Assembly: GCA_027318915.1 (NCBI GenBank)
Contig: DAHVOH010000062.1
Coordinates: 1 to 19,443 of the forward strand
Reading direction: 5' to 3'
Length of the DNA: 19,443 nt
DNA from: Clostridiales bacterium
GTDB taxonomy: Bacteria > Bacillota_E > Sulfobacillia > Sulfobacillales > JAIMBI01
The notes under the pieces are model-generated. The model saw only the letters and a list, made by a program, of their open reading frames with translations, was not told the DNA's origin and made no database searches. Shown here one piece after another: positions 1 through 6,917 of this stretch; positions within the stretch are counted from its first letter, which is position 1, and every line of letters starts with the position of its first letter. The translations under genes and the position numbers were made by a program.

Positions 1-1668
1 CGTGGTGTAAATCGTCTCCGTGAGGGTGAGCGCTTCGAGAATCATCCGGACTGCCGGGCGGTGCGCCGTCGGCACGGCGAGATAGCGGTGCGTGGCGTTG
101 CGCCACATCACTGGGATCCCCCGGCCATGGTGCAAAATGATCTGCCCCGTAGGCGCTGGGCCACCCGGCCGCGATACGCGGTCGGAAAGGGCACCGGTGC
201 CTGGCGGACCCGCCTTTCGAGACAGCGAAACAGCAAGAGCGCCAGGAGCATGACGTAGCCCAACGCCTGGATCCGCTCCGGCTTCTGGAGGAAGACCGCG
301 TCCACAAACGCGGGGTCTTCGAGGAAGTGAAAGCGTTGCTCGACGCTGGTCTGCGCCTTGTATTCCCGCAAGAGGGCCGCCGCCTCAGAGCGCGTCGCCG
401 GCCACGTCGTGATGAGCACCAACGTGCTGCGGCGCGCCAACTCCGTCTGCACCGCGGCCTCATCGCGGGGCCCCCAGGTCACCTGCACCCGGTAGACCGT
501 GTGCGTGGGGGCCAGCTCGTTGCGGCGGGGCCGGCCCCGGTGCGGCCGTTTGTCCGTCACGGTGACGGGCGCCACCGCCGTGGTGCCGGGCCACCAGTGC
601 GGGGCGGTGGCCCGGAAAGCCACCGCCGCTGCCTCGGCGTCCGCCGCGCACGCAAAGTCTTGGGCGGTGAGCGCGTCCGCCCCCCGTTCGGCGATGCTCC
701 GCGCCTGGGCCAGCCCGCGCGCGCTCGAGGGTCTTCGCCTTGCGGCGATCCAAGCGGGAGGACCGGTACACCACGACGCGATAAGGGCGGTCCCCAATGG
801 TCCCAGTCTGCTCCGACGCGGCATAGGTGGCCGCGTGCGGCGACGCCGCCACACGCCCCACCGGGATCCACGCGTCCGCCGCCCAGGCGGCGGCTTGGGC
901 CGTGGCCGCGACCCCATAGGTGTCCGGGAGGCGCGACAGCCAGGCAATCTCCGCGGCGACCAGCGCGTCGAGATTCGGCCCCGTCACCAGGGCCGAGTCC
1001 GCGATATAGACCAGGTCCCGCAGGGCCTCCGGGCTGAAGGCCTGGACAATGCGGTCAATCTGGTGCCGGTTGAGTCGCTTGTCCGACCGGTTCCCGTCCT
1101 CCACGGTGCCCATCAGGGGGACGCCGTCGCGGTTGACGAACCAGGTGAACAGGATCTGTTTGAGGTCGTCCCGGTGGTCTTTCGAATGGCCGTGGCGCGG
1201 CGTGACGCCGCGCGCTCCGTCCGCCGTGGGATAGTCCCCATACAGGGATCGCGAGGTGGTATCAAAGTGCATCCCGCCGCGGTCGATGGCCTCCACGGCA
1301 TACGCCCGGGCGGCCACCGCGCTGAAGACGGCCGCCGCCCCCGCGGCGGCGAGCTTGTCCAACGCGCGCCCCAAGGCGTCGTCCGTCAGATCCGCGGCCG
1401 TCACCCCCGGCCCCAAGAGCAACGGCACATCCGTCAGGCGAAAGGCGTCCGTCACCTGATACAGGGGCTGCCGGTCCGTCAGTAGATTGAGGATGAGCGC
1501 GAAAATCCGCTCGCCGGGTGAGAGCCGACAGCGTTCCGCATCCCACGCGACCGCCTGGTCAATCACCGGTACGAGGCCGATCCGGTCGGCAACGGCCCGC
1601 AGAATGGGCCCCGCGCCGACCACCACACCGGGCCGTGGCACCTGTTCCATAGAGACGGCCTTCGCCAC
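1..1668 (-). pseudogene. IS1634-family DDE transposase, two frameshifts, C-terminus off the window
   Basis: This is a cut-and-paste DDE transposase of the IS1634 branch of IS4. The first frame (GTG 1668 or ATG 1650) gives an N-terminal DUF4277-like helical domain, then the first catalytic Asp in GMHFDTTS and a second Asp in IADSALVTGPN. Near 715-725 the frame changes inside a GCGCGCGC run. The second frame continues with the Y..E signature region YKAQTSVEQRFHFLED, which carries the catalytic Glu. Near 150-155 the original frame resumes (RPTGQIILHHGRGIPVMW) and runs off the left edge. The offsets cancel, so about 570 bases are out of frame and no single product can be made. A loss of one GC unit at the first site and of one base at the second would explain this. 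Sequencing error at the GC run cannot be excluded. Confidence 0.85.
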
Positions 1669-1720
1669 TCACGACCCGGAATCCTTTGCGGCATAATTCC
1701 GAACTTAGCCCGCCGAAAAC
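1..1720 (-). mobile_element. IS1634-like insertion sequence (IS4 superfamily), partial and decayed
   Basis: The element is recognised from its transposase, read on the minus strand and cut by the left window edge. The right boundary is approximate: the transposase start lies near 1650-1668, and IS1634-type elements normally leave some tens of bases between terminal repeat and start codon. Because the other end is outside the window, the terminal inverted repeats and target-site duplication cannot be matched. The two frameshifts in the only gene suggest that this copy no longer moves itself. Confidence 0.6.
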
Positions 1721-1998
1721 CCACCATTACCAATTTCTGTGTGCGGAAGGTCAGGTCAGGGAACGCGGACACGCGGCAAGCGCCGTACAGCCCTCTGGTG
1801 ACGCGCTGTCGCCTTCCGGCGCGTCGCGCTCCGAGACTCTCCCGGCCGCGCATCCGACGAGTGCCGCCCGCCATCCTGACGAAACGGCGGCGCGCTCTCT
1901 CGGGGAGAACGCGCCGCCGGCCCCAACCTCACCATCCTGGCGCTTTCGTCCCGAACCGCCGACCCGGAGCGAGCGTCGGCCCGGTCGGTCCCCGGCCC
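1669..1998. other. intergenic stretch without a gene
   Basis: This interval holds the right end of the IS1634-like element and the region downstream of the HTH/pseudo-GGDEF gene. Open frames here lack ribosome binding sites and recognisable composition. The only clear structure is the inverted repeat at 1885-1919. Confidence 0.5.
1885..1919 (-). terminator. strong GC-rich hairpin, possible terminator of the HTH/pseudo-GGDEF gene
   Basis: CGGCGGCGCG at 1885-1894 pairs perfectly with CGCGCCGCCG at 1910-1919, a 10-bp stem with a 15-nt loop that can itself pair partly. On the minus strand the stem is followed by a short TTT. It lies about 80 bases past the stop of the minus-strand gene ending at 1999. 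The U-tract is poor, so termination is inferred from position and stability. Confidence 0.45.
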
Positions 1999-2721
1999 TC
2001 AGGAAAAATGCATCGACGACGCCAGTCGCTGCCGCGTCTGGATGTCCACCAGTTCCTTGGAGGCAGCGTCACCAGCCCGCCCCACCAAATGCTGGACACC
2101 TTCCCCCGCTCGCCGCTCCGCCACGCCGATGCCAAACGCCGCCGCCTCATCCACGCTTCGGAGCCTTCTCGCCACCAACCCGGCTTGGGCCTCGGTTGTG
2201 TGCTCCAAAACCACCACCGCGGATCCGTCCGTCCACCGGATGCACAGATCCTCGGGCCGCAACCGTTCCGCCAGCAAGTAACTGACCCGACGCCAAGACA
2301 ATTCGGCTCCCCGAGTCGAAACCGAACGCGTGTCGACATCGCCATTGCCGGCCCAGAGCAAATGAACCACCGACAACGGAGCCCCCGTGCGCGTGGCCCG
2401 GGCTATGGCCGCCCGCAGGGCCTGCTCGCCCGGTTCTCGGTCGACGATGGCCGACCACGACCCGCCGCGATGCAGAACGCGCGGACGAGACGTAGGCTTG
2501 GCCGGCGCAATCAGCGCATGGCTCAATTTTTGAACGGCCTGGCGCAGTTGCGCGGTGACCACCTTGTCGCTGGTATGCCGAGCCGCCGCGATTTGAGAGA
2601 CGGTCTCAATGTCCAGAGCCAAATGCAACAGTTCCCGCTCATCGCTCGTCAGCCCACGCACCAGACCCTGCTCATCGCGTTCGTGCCCCTCGCTGCGCTT
2701 GGGTTTGTGGCTCGAAGGCAT
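1999..2721 (-). CDS. HTH (LuxR/GerE-like) regulator with degenerate GGDEF domain
   Basis: A predicted cytoplasmic protein of 240 residues. ATG 2721 was chosen because AGAAGGAGA lies 8 bases upstream; the frame is open further but without a better site. Residues 24-70 (LTSDERELLHLALDIETVSQ onward) have the spacing of a LuxR/GerE-type helix-turn-helix. Residues about 98-225 follow a GGDEF domain throughout: APLSVVHLL matches the first strand, LRPEDLCIRW the segment before the signature, FGIGVAE the SIGVA strand, and HLVGRAGDAA the final ADeALY helix. The GGDEF signature itself reads TDGSA (residues 164-168), and the metal-binding Asp of strand 1 is absent, so diguanylate cyclase activity is not expected. 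No membrane segment or signal peptide is seen. A role as a transcription factor with a nucleotide-sensing or dimerising pseudo-enzyme domain is inferred. It lies downstream of, and co-oriented with, the exosortase gene, 378 bases away. Confidence 0.7.
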   Translation of the reverse strand: MPSSHKPKRSEGHERDEQGLVRGLTSDERELLHLALDIETVSQIAAARHTSDKVVTAQLRQAVQKLSHALIAPAKPTSRPRVLHRGGSWSAIVDREPGEQALRAAIARATRTGAPLSVVHLLWAGNGDVDTRSVSTRGAELSWRRVSYLLAERLRPEDLCIRWTDGSAVVVLEHTTEAQAGLVARRLRSVDEAAAFGIGVAERRAGEGVQHLVGRAGDAASKELVDIQTRQRLASSMHFS

Positions 2722-2984
2722 GAACAAACTCTCCTTCTCAACCCGATTGCACTCAACCCGCCGGAAACCGTGTGCCCAATCCGGCCACCATGTTCGACAC
2801 ACCAGACCCTGCCATCCGACGCACGGCGCCATGCTGCCCCAGGGTCGGGCGGCACCCGCTTGCTGATCCGCCTGGCCGGCCATGCCCAATCTTCCCGTGT
2901 CTTGCCTTCATCACGCTACCATGCCGCGCGTTGCCGCTCCGTATCGTTCACCGTCTCAAATCGGGGCTATATTCTTACCCGTTC

Positions 2985-2997
2985 GGTCAATTTGACC
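2985..2997. promoter_or_regulatory. operator-like palindrome GGTCAA-T-TTGACC
   Basis: Two perfect 6-base arms flank a single central base. It lies in an AT-richer patch about 265 bases upstream of the HTH regulator start. On the minus strand TTGACC could be a -35 element, but the best -10-like hexamer (TATAGC) is only 13 bases away, too close for a normal promoter. A binding site for the neighbouring HTH protein is possible but unsupported beyond the symmetry. Confidence 0.25.
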
Positions 2998-3058
2998 CCA
3001 CGCCCGTCCGGTTGCTCCGCCGGTGCAGTCCCGCCCGCCTCGCTCTAGGACGGCCGAT

Positions 3059-3083
3059 CCGTCCGGGAGCACCGCGGGGACGG
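3059..3083 (-). terminator. short hairpin after the exosortase gene
   Basis: CCGTCC at 3059-3064 pairs with GGACGG at 3078-3083 around a 13-nt loop, 17 bases past the exosortase stop. No U-tract follows on the minus strand, so this is only a possible transcription end or mRNA-stabilising stem. Confidence 0.25.
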
Positions 3084-3099
3084 GCGGAGTGCCGGCGCC

Positions 3100-4728
3100 T
3101 CATTTCGATGGAACGGCCAGGCTCTGTTGGAACCGGTCCATCAACGCCAAGGCAAAACGCTCCAGCTCAACCCGCGGCGCCTCAAGGCTCGCCGGCCATT
3201 TGCCCTGAGACGGCGGAACGGCCAGCGCATCGAGACCATGGAGCGGAAACGTGGTCAGGTGGACCGTGGGCCAGCCCGGGCTGATCCAGGGATACGACGC
3301 CACCGACCACCGCAGGTAGCGCACCCCGCCCGGCGTCGACACCGCCGTCTGCCATTCGAGGTCCAGGTAGGTCAGACGCGCCCCCCCGAGGTACCGCGGC
3401 GGCAGGCTGACGGCATACAGTGTCACCGGCAGGCCGTTGCTCATGGCAAACGACTGCCGGGACAAGATGTCGTTGCCGTGGTAGATGAGGCAGTTGTCAA
3501 ACCCGTAGCTGAGCAGTTTGTTGTGGTCGGGTGTATTCCACACCTCCACGGTCACCCCGGCACCGTAATTGTTGGCATACAGGCGCGCCACCGTATACGC
3601 CCCGGTGCCCAGCACGCTGCTCTCGTTGTAGTGATACACGAGGACGGAGTGGAATCCGGCCATCGGCGGCAACAACGCAAACGTGTTGGCGGTGCTCACC
3701 GGCATGGGGTTGGAGAGGGAACCGACCGGGAGCCGAAACAGCGGCAGCAGCGCGATAAACAGCAAGCCCGAGACCACGGCGGCGGTGAGGAACTTGCCCA
3801 CGCCGCCGACTTTCAAGGCCGGTCGTCCGGGCAGCGCTCCCGCCCTGAGCCCCAACCCCCACGCCAACCACATCAGGAAAAACGCCAACGCGGTGAATAG
3901 AACAAACCCCAGCACCGGATGCAGCACCCCGAAGGTGAAACCGCCCCCCAGCCAGTGCACCGAGCCGACCAGCAGCACCAGGCGCACCCAGTTGATGACC
4001 AGAGCGCCCAGCAAGGCGGACACGACAAGGACGGCACGCGCCCAGCCGTTTCCGCGAAACAGGGTGAGCAAAAGCGGCAGCAGAATCGCCGCGCCCAGCA
4101 GGCTGTCGGCGCCCGAGCATGCCTGCGCAATGACGATGCCGACCCACCGGCCGCCGTGCTCGACGTAGAAATTTCCCACCGGCATCGCGGGACGGATCCA
4201 GGAAAACAGGTGGCTCGAGACGGTGAGAATGGCCACGGCCCAATGCGTCAACACGGCTTGAGTCAGATTCACAATCGGCCGGAAAATGGGCGGCCACGCC
4301 AGCCACAGATACGCGAGCGGAGCCAGCAGCCGGCGCGTGACGCCGATGCCGAACAGCAGCCAGGCCAGTCCCATTGCCCATAGCGGCCAAACCAGGAGAC
4401 CCCCGTGGTCGTACACGAAGAGGATGGGCCACCGCTGGGACCCGACCGCCATCAGGAACCCTGCCACCACCACGAGGAATCCACCCACCAGCAGATTCAC
4501 TTCGCTGTCGTCGACATAGGCGTCGGCAATGGCGGCCAGATTCCACGCCCCCCACGCCACCGCCAGAATCGGGATCCAGACCAGGTACGCGATGGGCGTA
4601 TCAGCCAGCGCATTCTGCCAAAGGGTCTGAGCATAGGCCGCCAACGGCGCGATGGCCAGGATGGCCCAAATCGCCAGCGAGCCCCATGGGGGCCTGTGTG
4701 GCAACAAACGCTCGGTGCCGACCGCCAC
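3100..4728 (-). CDS. exosortase/archaeosortase-family membrane transpeptidase with C-terminal extracytoplasmic domain
   Basis: A 542-residue polytopic protein. Residues about 15-300 form a series of membrane helices with the exosortase catalytic signature: Cys204 in IAQACSGADSL, Arg249 in INWVRLVLL, and His270 in GVLHPVLGF, in family order and spacing. Exosortases cleave C-terminal sorting signals (such as PEP-CTERM) of exported proteins and are thought to transfer them to an acceptor. After another helix (about 312-335), residues about 340-542 form a non-membrane domain expected outside the cell, with a Cys in DNCLIYHGND. It is reminiscent of EpsI, which accompanies or is fused to some exosortases; that likeness is by eye only. 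GTG 4728 follows GGGTGA at a 5-base spacing. The gene is divergent from the Flp pilin and the signal-peptide protein, and the HTH/pseudo-GGDEF gene lies downstream in the same direction. The family call is firm; the subtype and substrates are unknown. Confidence 0.85.
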   Translation of the reverse strand: MAVGTERLLPHRPPWGSLAIWAILAIAPLAAYAQTLWQNALADTPIAYLVWIPILAVAWGAWNLAAIADAYVDDSEVNLLVGGFLVVVAGFLMAVGSQRWPILFVYDHGGLLVWPLWAMGLAWLLFGIGVTRRLLAPLAYLWLAWPPIFRPIVNLTQAVLTHWAVAILTVSSHLFSWIRPAMPVGNFYVEHGGRWVGIVIAQACSGADSLLGAAILLPLLLTLFRGNGWARAVLVVSALLGALVINWVRLVLLVGSVHWLGGGFTFGVLHPVLGFVLFTALAFFLMWLAWGLGLRAGALPGRPALKVGGVGKFLTAAVVSGLLFIALLPLFRLPVGSLSNPMPVSTANTFALLPPMAGFHSVLVYHYNESSVLGTGAYTVARLYANNYGAGVTVEVWNTPDHNKLLSYGFDNCLIYHGNDILSRQSFAMSNGLPVTLYAVSLPPRYLGGARLTYLDLEWQTAVSTPGGVRYLRWSVASYPWISPGWPTVHLTTFPLHGLDALAVPPSQGKWPASLEAPRVELERFALALMDRFQQSLAVPSK

Positions 4729-4876
4729 TCACATCACCCGCCACTCACACCGGAATGTGGAAAACGGATCCCAAAACCTCGCATTCGACGGCCGGATGCC
4801 GGAATTCCCCCGCCCACCCCGCCGCCACCCGTCTCGCTCCCACCGGCCCCAAACGCCGGAGGCGCTCTGCCGACCG

Positions 4877-4906
4877 GGTATACCTCGGCATCACAAGCAT
4901 AGTCAC
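4877..4906 (-). promoter_or_regulatory. weak sigma-70-like promoter candidate for the exosortase
   Basis: On the minus strand, GTGACT (4906-4901) and TATACC (4882-4877) are separated by 18 bases, each matching four of six consensus positions. Transcription from here would give a leader of about 140 bases before GTG 4728. A match of this quality can arise by chance. Confidence 0.25.
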
Positions 4907-5226
4907 TGTACCGGATCGCCTCCCTGTCCGCCAGTTTCGACCAAGGTCTCACGATCGGTGGCACAGACAGTCTGCATAGAGGGCGCAACGTCTTCCCGGA
5001 CTGCCTGGACCACCGCCCGGCCCCTCCCTCGATCGGCCTGGAAGACAGCGACGATGCCCGGTACCGCCGGTTCCGTCTGTTGCCACCTCTATCGATGGCG
5101 CCGCCCGCGGTCCGCGGCCGGCGTGGGCGTGCGCCGAAATTTGTGTGCAGGATTGCCGCCTTAAGTTGCCGAACAATCGGGCGAAACCGGTTAAGCTGAC
5201 ACTGAATGCTGCGCCTGTGCTTGACC

Positions 5227-5251
5227 CCGGGGAAGCGAAAGCTGCCTCCGG
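5227..5251 (+). promoter_or_regulatory. GAAA-tetraloop hairpin upstream of the Flp pilin
   Basis: CCGGGG (5227-5232) pairs with CTCCGG (5246-5251) with one G-U pair. Inside an internal loop, GC (5235-5236) pairs with GC (5241-5242), closing a GAAA tetraloop at 5237-5240. It lies about 45 bases before the pilin ribosome binding site and could be a leader structure. The conserved GGCAAACC and GGACGCAAAGC elements of the c-di-GMP-I riboswitch are absent. Confidence 0.3.
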
Positions 5252-5309
5252 ACTGGACGACCCGCGCCGTCGAATCGCTCTCTGAACGCCAACTGTGGAG
5301 GGGTAAAGT

Positions 5310-5504
5310 GTGGTTGGAATATGGTGGCTCCGGATGGCGGCATGGGCCAAGCTGTGGCTTCGCGCCAGAGAAGGTCAGGCCCTGGTTGAATACGGACTGA
5401 TCCTGATCCTCGCGTCCGTCGCCGCGCTGCTGGCGCTGCACTTCCTGGGCGGCGTCACGGAGCATTCGCTCAACAACACGGCGGGCATGGTCAACAGCGC
5501 GTGA
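5310..5504 (+). CDS. Flp/Fap-family type IVb pilin
   Basis: A 64-residue prepilin. A 22-residue leader ending in Gly precedes the hydrophobic segment: in REGQALVEYGLILIL the prepilin peptidase would cut after Gly22, leaving mature Glu5 and Tyr6, the hallmark pair of Flp pilins. Residues 29-48 form the single hydrophobic helix, followed by a short polar tail. The length matches the family. GTG 5310 was chosen because GGAGGGG sits 6 bases upstream. Flp pilins assemble into adhesive pili through the Tad machinery and are matured by a TadV-type peptidase; no tad gene is present here, so the pilin is an orphan in this window. It is divergent from the exosortase across a long regulatory-looking region. 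Confidence 0.85.
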   Translation: MVGIWWLRMAAWAKLWLRAREGQALVEYGLILILASVAALLALHFLGGVTEHSLNNTAGMVNSA

Positions 5505-5768
5505 CGTCTTCGCACTGCCCGCGCGGGGAAGTCGCGCCCATCCCCGACCGGACGGCACCTCCGTCCCCGCGCGCCCGGATGTCCGAGTTTGCCCGGGCCT
5601 GGGCGATAGACTTCGCTCGCCGGCCGGAAGAGGGTTCGCTGCACCCACTTCCCTAAGCCACACACCATGGATGTCCCCGAGGGGATCCGTCTCGCGCCGG
5701 AGCGAGCGCGCCCGGCCGCTACGGAGCCGGCACCCCGGTCGGCCTGGGCCCGGGGGCCATGCCCTGGA
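5505..5768. other. intergenic stretch after the pilin
   Basis: No gene is visible. An inverted repeat pairs CGCGCGGGGA (5520-5529) with TCCCCGCGCG (5564-5573) across 34 bases. An alternative inner hairpin pairs GGACGG (5550-5555) with CCGTCC (5561-5566), and the two structures overlap. Either could end the pilin transcript, but no U-tract follows. Confidence 0.35.
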
Positions 5769-5796
5769 TTGACAGCCGACGGTTAACTGCTACAGT
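5769..5796 (+). promoter_or_regulatory. sigma-70-type promoter, nearly leaderless
   Basis: A perfect -35 TTGACA (5769-5774), a 16-base spacer and a -10 TACAGT (5791-5796, four of six matches) precede ATG 5806 by only 9 bases. With the usual 5-8 base distance to the start site, transcription would begin within about four bases of the ATG. The downstream gene lacks a ribosome binding site, which fits leaderless translation. Confidence 0.6.
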
Positions 5797-5805
5797 CTAG
5801 CCAAC

Positions 5806-6267
5806 ATGGGAAGACTGCGCGTTTGGGGCTCGATTGTCGGGTTCGGGCTGGCCGCCCTGCTGTTCGCCGGGATCCAAATGTCCGCCGTGACTTGGGCGGC
5901 GTCGCCTTGGCATCTCGCCGTTCGGTCTGCCAATGCCCAGGTGGGCGCCAAAGCGACCGCCACGTTGAATGGGCCGCCCGCGACGACTTTCACGCCCGTA
6001 ATGCTGATCGTGGTGGACGCCACCCCCATCCGGCGGTCGTTCTCCAAGGAGCGGCCCGGTCTCTATCGCGTCATCGTGCCGCTCCTGGCCCCGGGCCCAT
6101 TGACGGTGCAAGCCCAGGGCCCTCACGGCCGCCCGCTCGCGTCGGCGACCATTCAAGTCAAAGACGCGCGCGGATCCTCCGGATACAAGGTGCTGGCCGG
6201 CGGGGCCTTGATCGGCTTGGTCTTGTGGTCGTGGTACCGAAACCGCCGATGGGCCGTCAAGCGCTGA
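5806..6267 (+). CDS. exported, membrane-anchored protein of unknown function
   Basis: A 153-residue protein not matched to a named family. Residues 1-32 form a signal peptide (basic MGRLR, hydrophobic core, likely cut near TWAA/S). Residues about 34-120 are rich in Val, Thr and Ala with alternating strand-like patterns, suggesting a small Ig-like or YtkA-like beta sandwich. The C-terminus has a small-residue linker (GSSG), one membrane helix (about 127-144) and a basic tail (YRNRRWAVKR), the arrangement seen in both simple membrane anchors and protein-sorting signals. The exosortase gene about 1 kb away makes a substrate role possible; that is inference. ATG 5806 is supported by the close promoter rather than a Shine-Dalgarno site. 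The convergent gene on the right starts at 6791. Confidence 0.65.
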   Translation: MGRLRVWGSIVGFGLAALLFAGIQMSAVTWAASPWHLAVRSANAQVGAKATATLNGPPATTFTPVMLIVVDATPIRRSFSKERPGLYRVIVPLLAPGPLTVQAQGPHGRPLASATIQVKDARGSSGYKVLAGGALIGLVLWSWYRNRRWAVKR

Positions 6268-6345
6268 GCCGGCGGCGGCGGCGCCGGGCTCCGATGGCCC
6301 CGCGCCCGGGCATGGGCTGCCTCCCGACTGACTGATGACCCCCCC

Positions 6346-6392
6346 GTGCCGCCGGTCGTCGGCGACGGGGACGAGTACCCGGCGGCTCGCAC
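6346..6392. terminator. convergent-gene hairpin, possible bidirectional terminator
   Basis: CCGCCGG (6349-6355) pairs with CCGGCGG (6379-6385), extended by GTG/CAC across a small bulge, between two convergent genes ending at 6267 and 6405. A second GC-rich stem begins at the stop of the plus-strand gene (GAGCC 6266-6270 with GGCTC 6287-6291). Neither has a U-tract. Confidence 0.35.
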
Positions 6393-6404
6393 CGGCCGCT
6401 CCCC

Positions 6405-6791
6405 TCAATAGGCCCGGGCAAACTCGGGCGCGGATCCTTTGGCCCACCGCCACGCCAACAGCGCACCCAGCACCATCGCCGCGGCGTGGTCGCCCAGCAT
6501 CCGCGCCAGCACACGAACGCCCACGGGTACCCAGCGCCCCCGGCGGTACCCGGTGATGAGCGATCGGCTTCGCACCGTGCTGCCCAGCCAGATGGCGCGC
6601 GCCACCGACTCGTCGATGCCCGGTGCCGGCGCCGTATTGTAGCGGAGCCATCGGCGCTGCAAGCGGCGGTATACCAGGCGTCTCAACTGGTGGCGGCGCC
6701 GGGGCGGACCCGGTCGTCCCAGCCGCCACCCCAGCAGCAGAAAGCCGGCCAAGGTGCCGGGCTTCTCCTCCATCGTCTGGCGGGAGTTCAT
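6405..6791 (-). CDS. small basic protein of unknown function
   Basis: A 128-residue protein that I do not recognise. It is accepted as real because ATG 6791 has an ideal AAGGAGG 7 bases upstream and the gene fits between its neighbours. The centre (about residues 22-60) is very Arg-rich (RRRHQLRRLVYRRLQRRWLR). Two weakly hydrophobic stretches occur, about 11-24 and 98-118 (GDHAAAMVLGALLAWRW), and the latter could be a membrane helix. No catalytic motif or cysteine is seen. It is divergent from nrdR, and the two starts share about 125 bases of control region. A membrane-associated or nucleic-acid-binding role would fit the charge, but neither is demonstrated. Confidence 0.6.
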   Translation of the reverse strand: MNSRQTMEEKPGTLAGFLLLGWRLGRPGPPRRRHQLRRLVYRRLQRRWLRYNTAPAPGIDESVARAIWLGSTVRSRSLITGYRRGRWVPVGVRVLARMLGDHAAAMVLGALLAWRWAKGSAPEFARAY

Positions 6792-6843
6792 GGAAGTTCC
6801 TCCTTAAAGAGGGTCTCCACCAGAAATTTGTCCCAAACTTTTC

Positions 6844-6890
6844 CCCCTTATACTTGTGGCCGGCACTAGAGGTTGTACTATACTCTCTCT
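6844..6890 (+). promoter_or_regulatory. nrdR-nrdJ promoter region with candidate NrdR boxes
   Basis: A -10-like TATACT lies at 6879-6884. The best -35 candidate, TTGTGG (6854-6859), is 19 bases away; TACTAT (6876-6881) would give a 16-base spacing. Two NrdR-box-like 16-mers lie at 6844-6859 (minus strand CCACAAGTATAAGGGG) and 6875-6890 (GTACTATACTCTCTCT). Their centres are 31 bases apart, a spacing typical of NrdR box pairs. Each matches the consensus acaCwAtATaTwGtgt only in part. The second overlaps the -10, as expected for a repressor site. Confidence 0.35.
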
Positions 6891-6917
6891 ATCACCCTAG
6901 ATGTGGGGAGGAACGCC

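Larger units (their letters stand above)
2722..3099. other. intergenic stretch without a gene
   Basis: This is the upstream region of the HTH/pseudo-GGDEF gene and the downstream region of the exosortase. A long plus-strand open frame crosses it, but it continues antisense through the regulator and has no ribosome binding site or recognisable domain. The region holds the palindrome at 2985-2997 and the hairpin at 3059-3083. No convincing promoter was found. Confidence 0.5.
4729..5309. other. 581-base divergent intergenic region, no gene seen
   Basis: Open frames on both strands here lack ribosome binding sites, have low-complexity Pro/Arg/His-rich translations and resemble no family. The region should hold the divergent promoters of the exosortase (minus) and the Flp pilin (plus), a weak minus-strand promoter at 4877-4906, and a GAAA-capped hairpin at 5227-5251. 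Its size is unusual for such compact DNA and would suit a regulatory region. Confidence 0.5.

Noticed and set aside
1741..3048. Long plus-strand open frame (435 codons)
   Set aside because: It runs antisense through the HTH/pseudo-GGDEF gene, has no ribosome binding site, and its Arg/Pro/His-rich translation matches nothing. It is a product of high GC content.
5140..5180. SigD-type promoter for the pilin (GAAA-15-GCCGCCTT)
   Set aside because: The spacing is right, but the -10 matches the GCCGATAA consensus only in its first half.
5205..5300. c-di-GMP-I riboswitch before the Flp pilin
   Set aside because: A GAAA tetraloop and CCTCCGG are present, but the conserved GGCAAACC and GGACGCAAAGC elements are missing.
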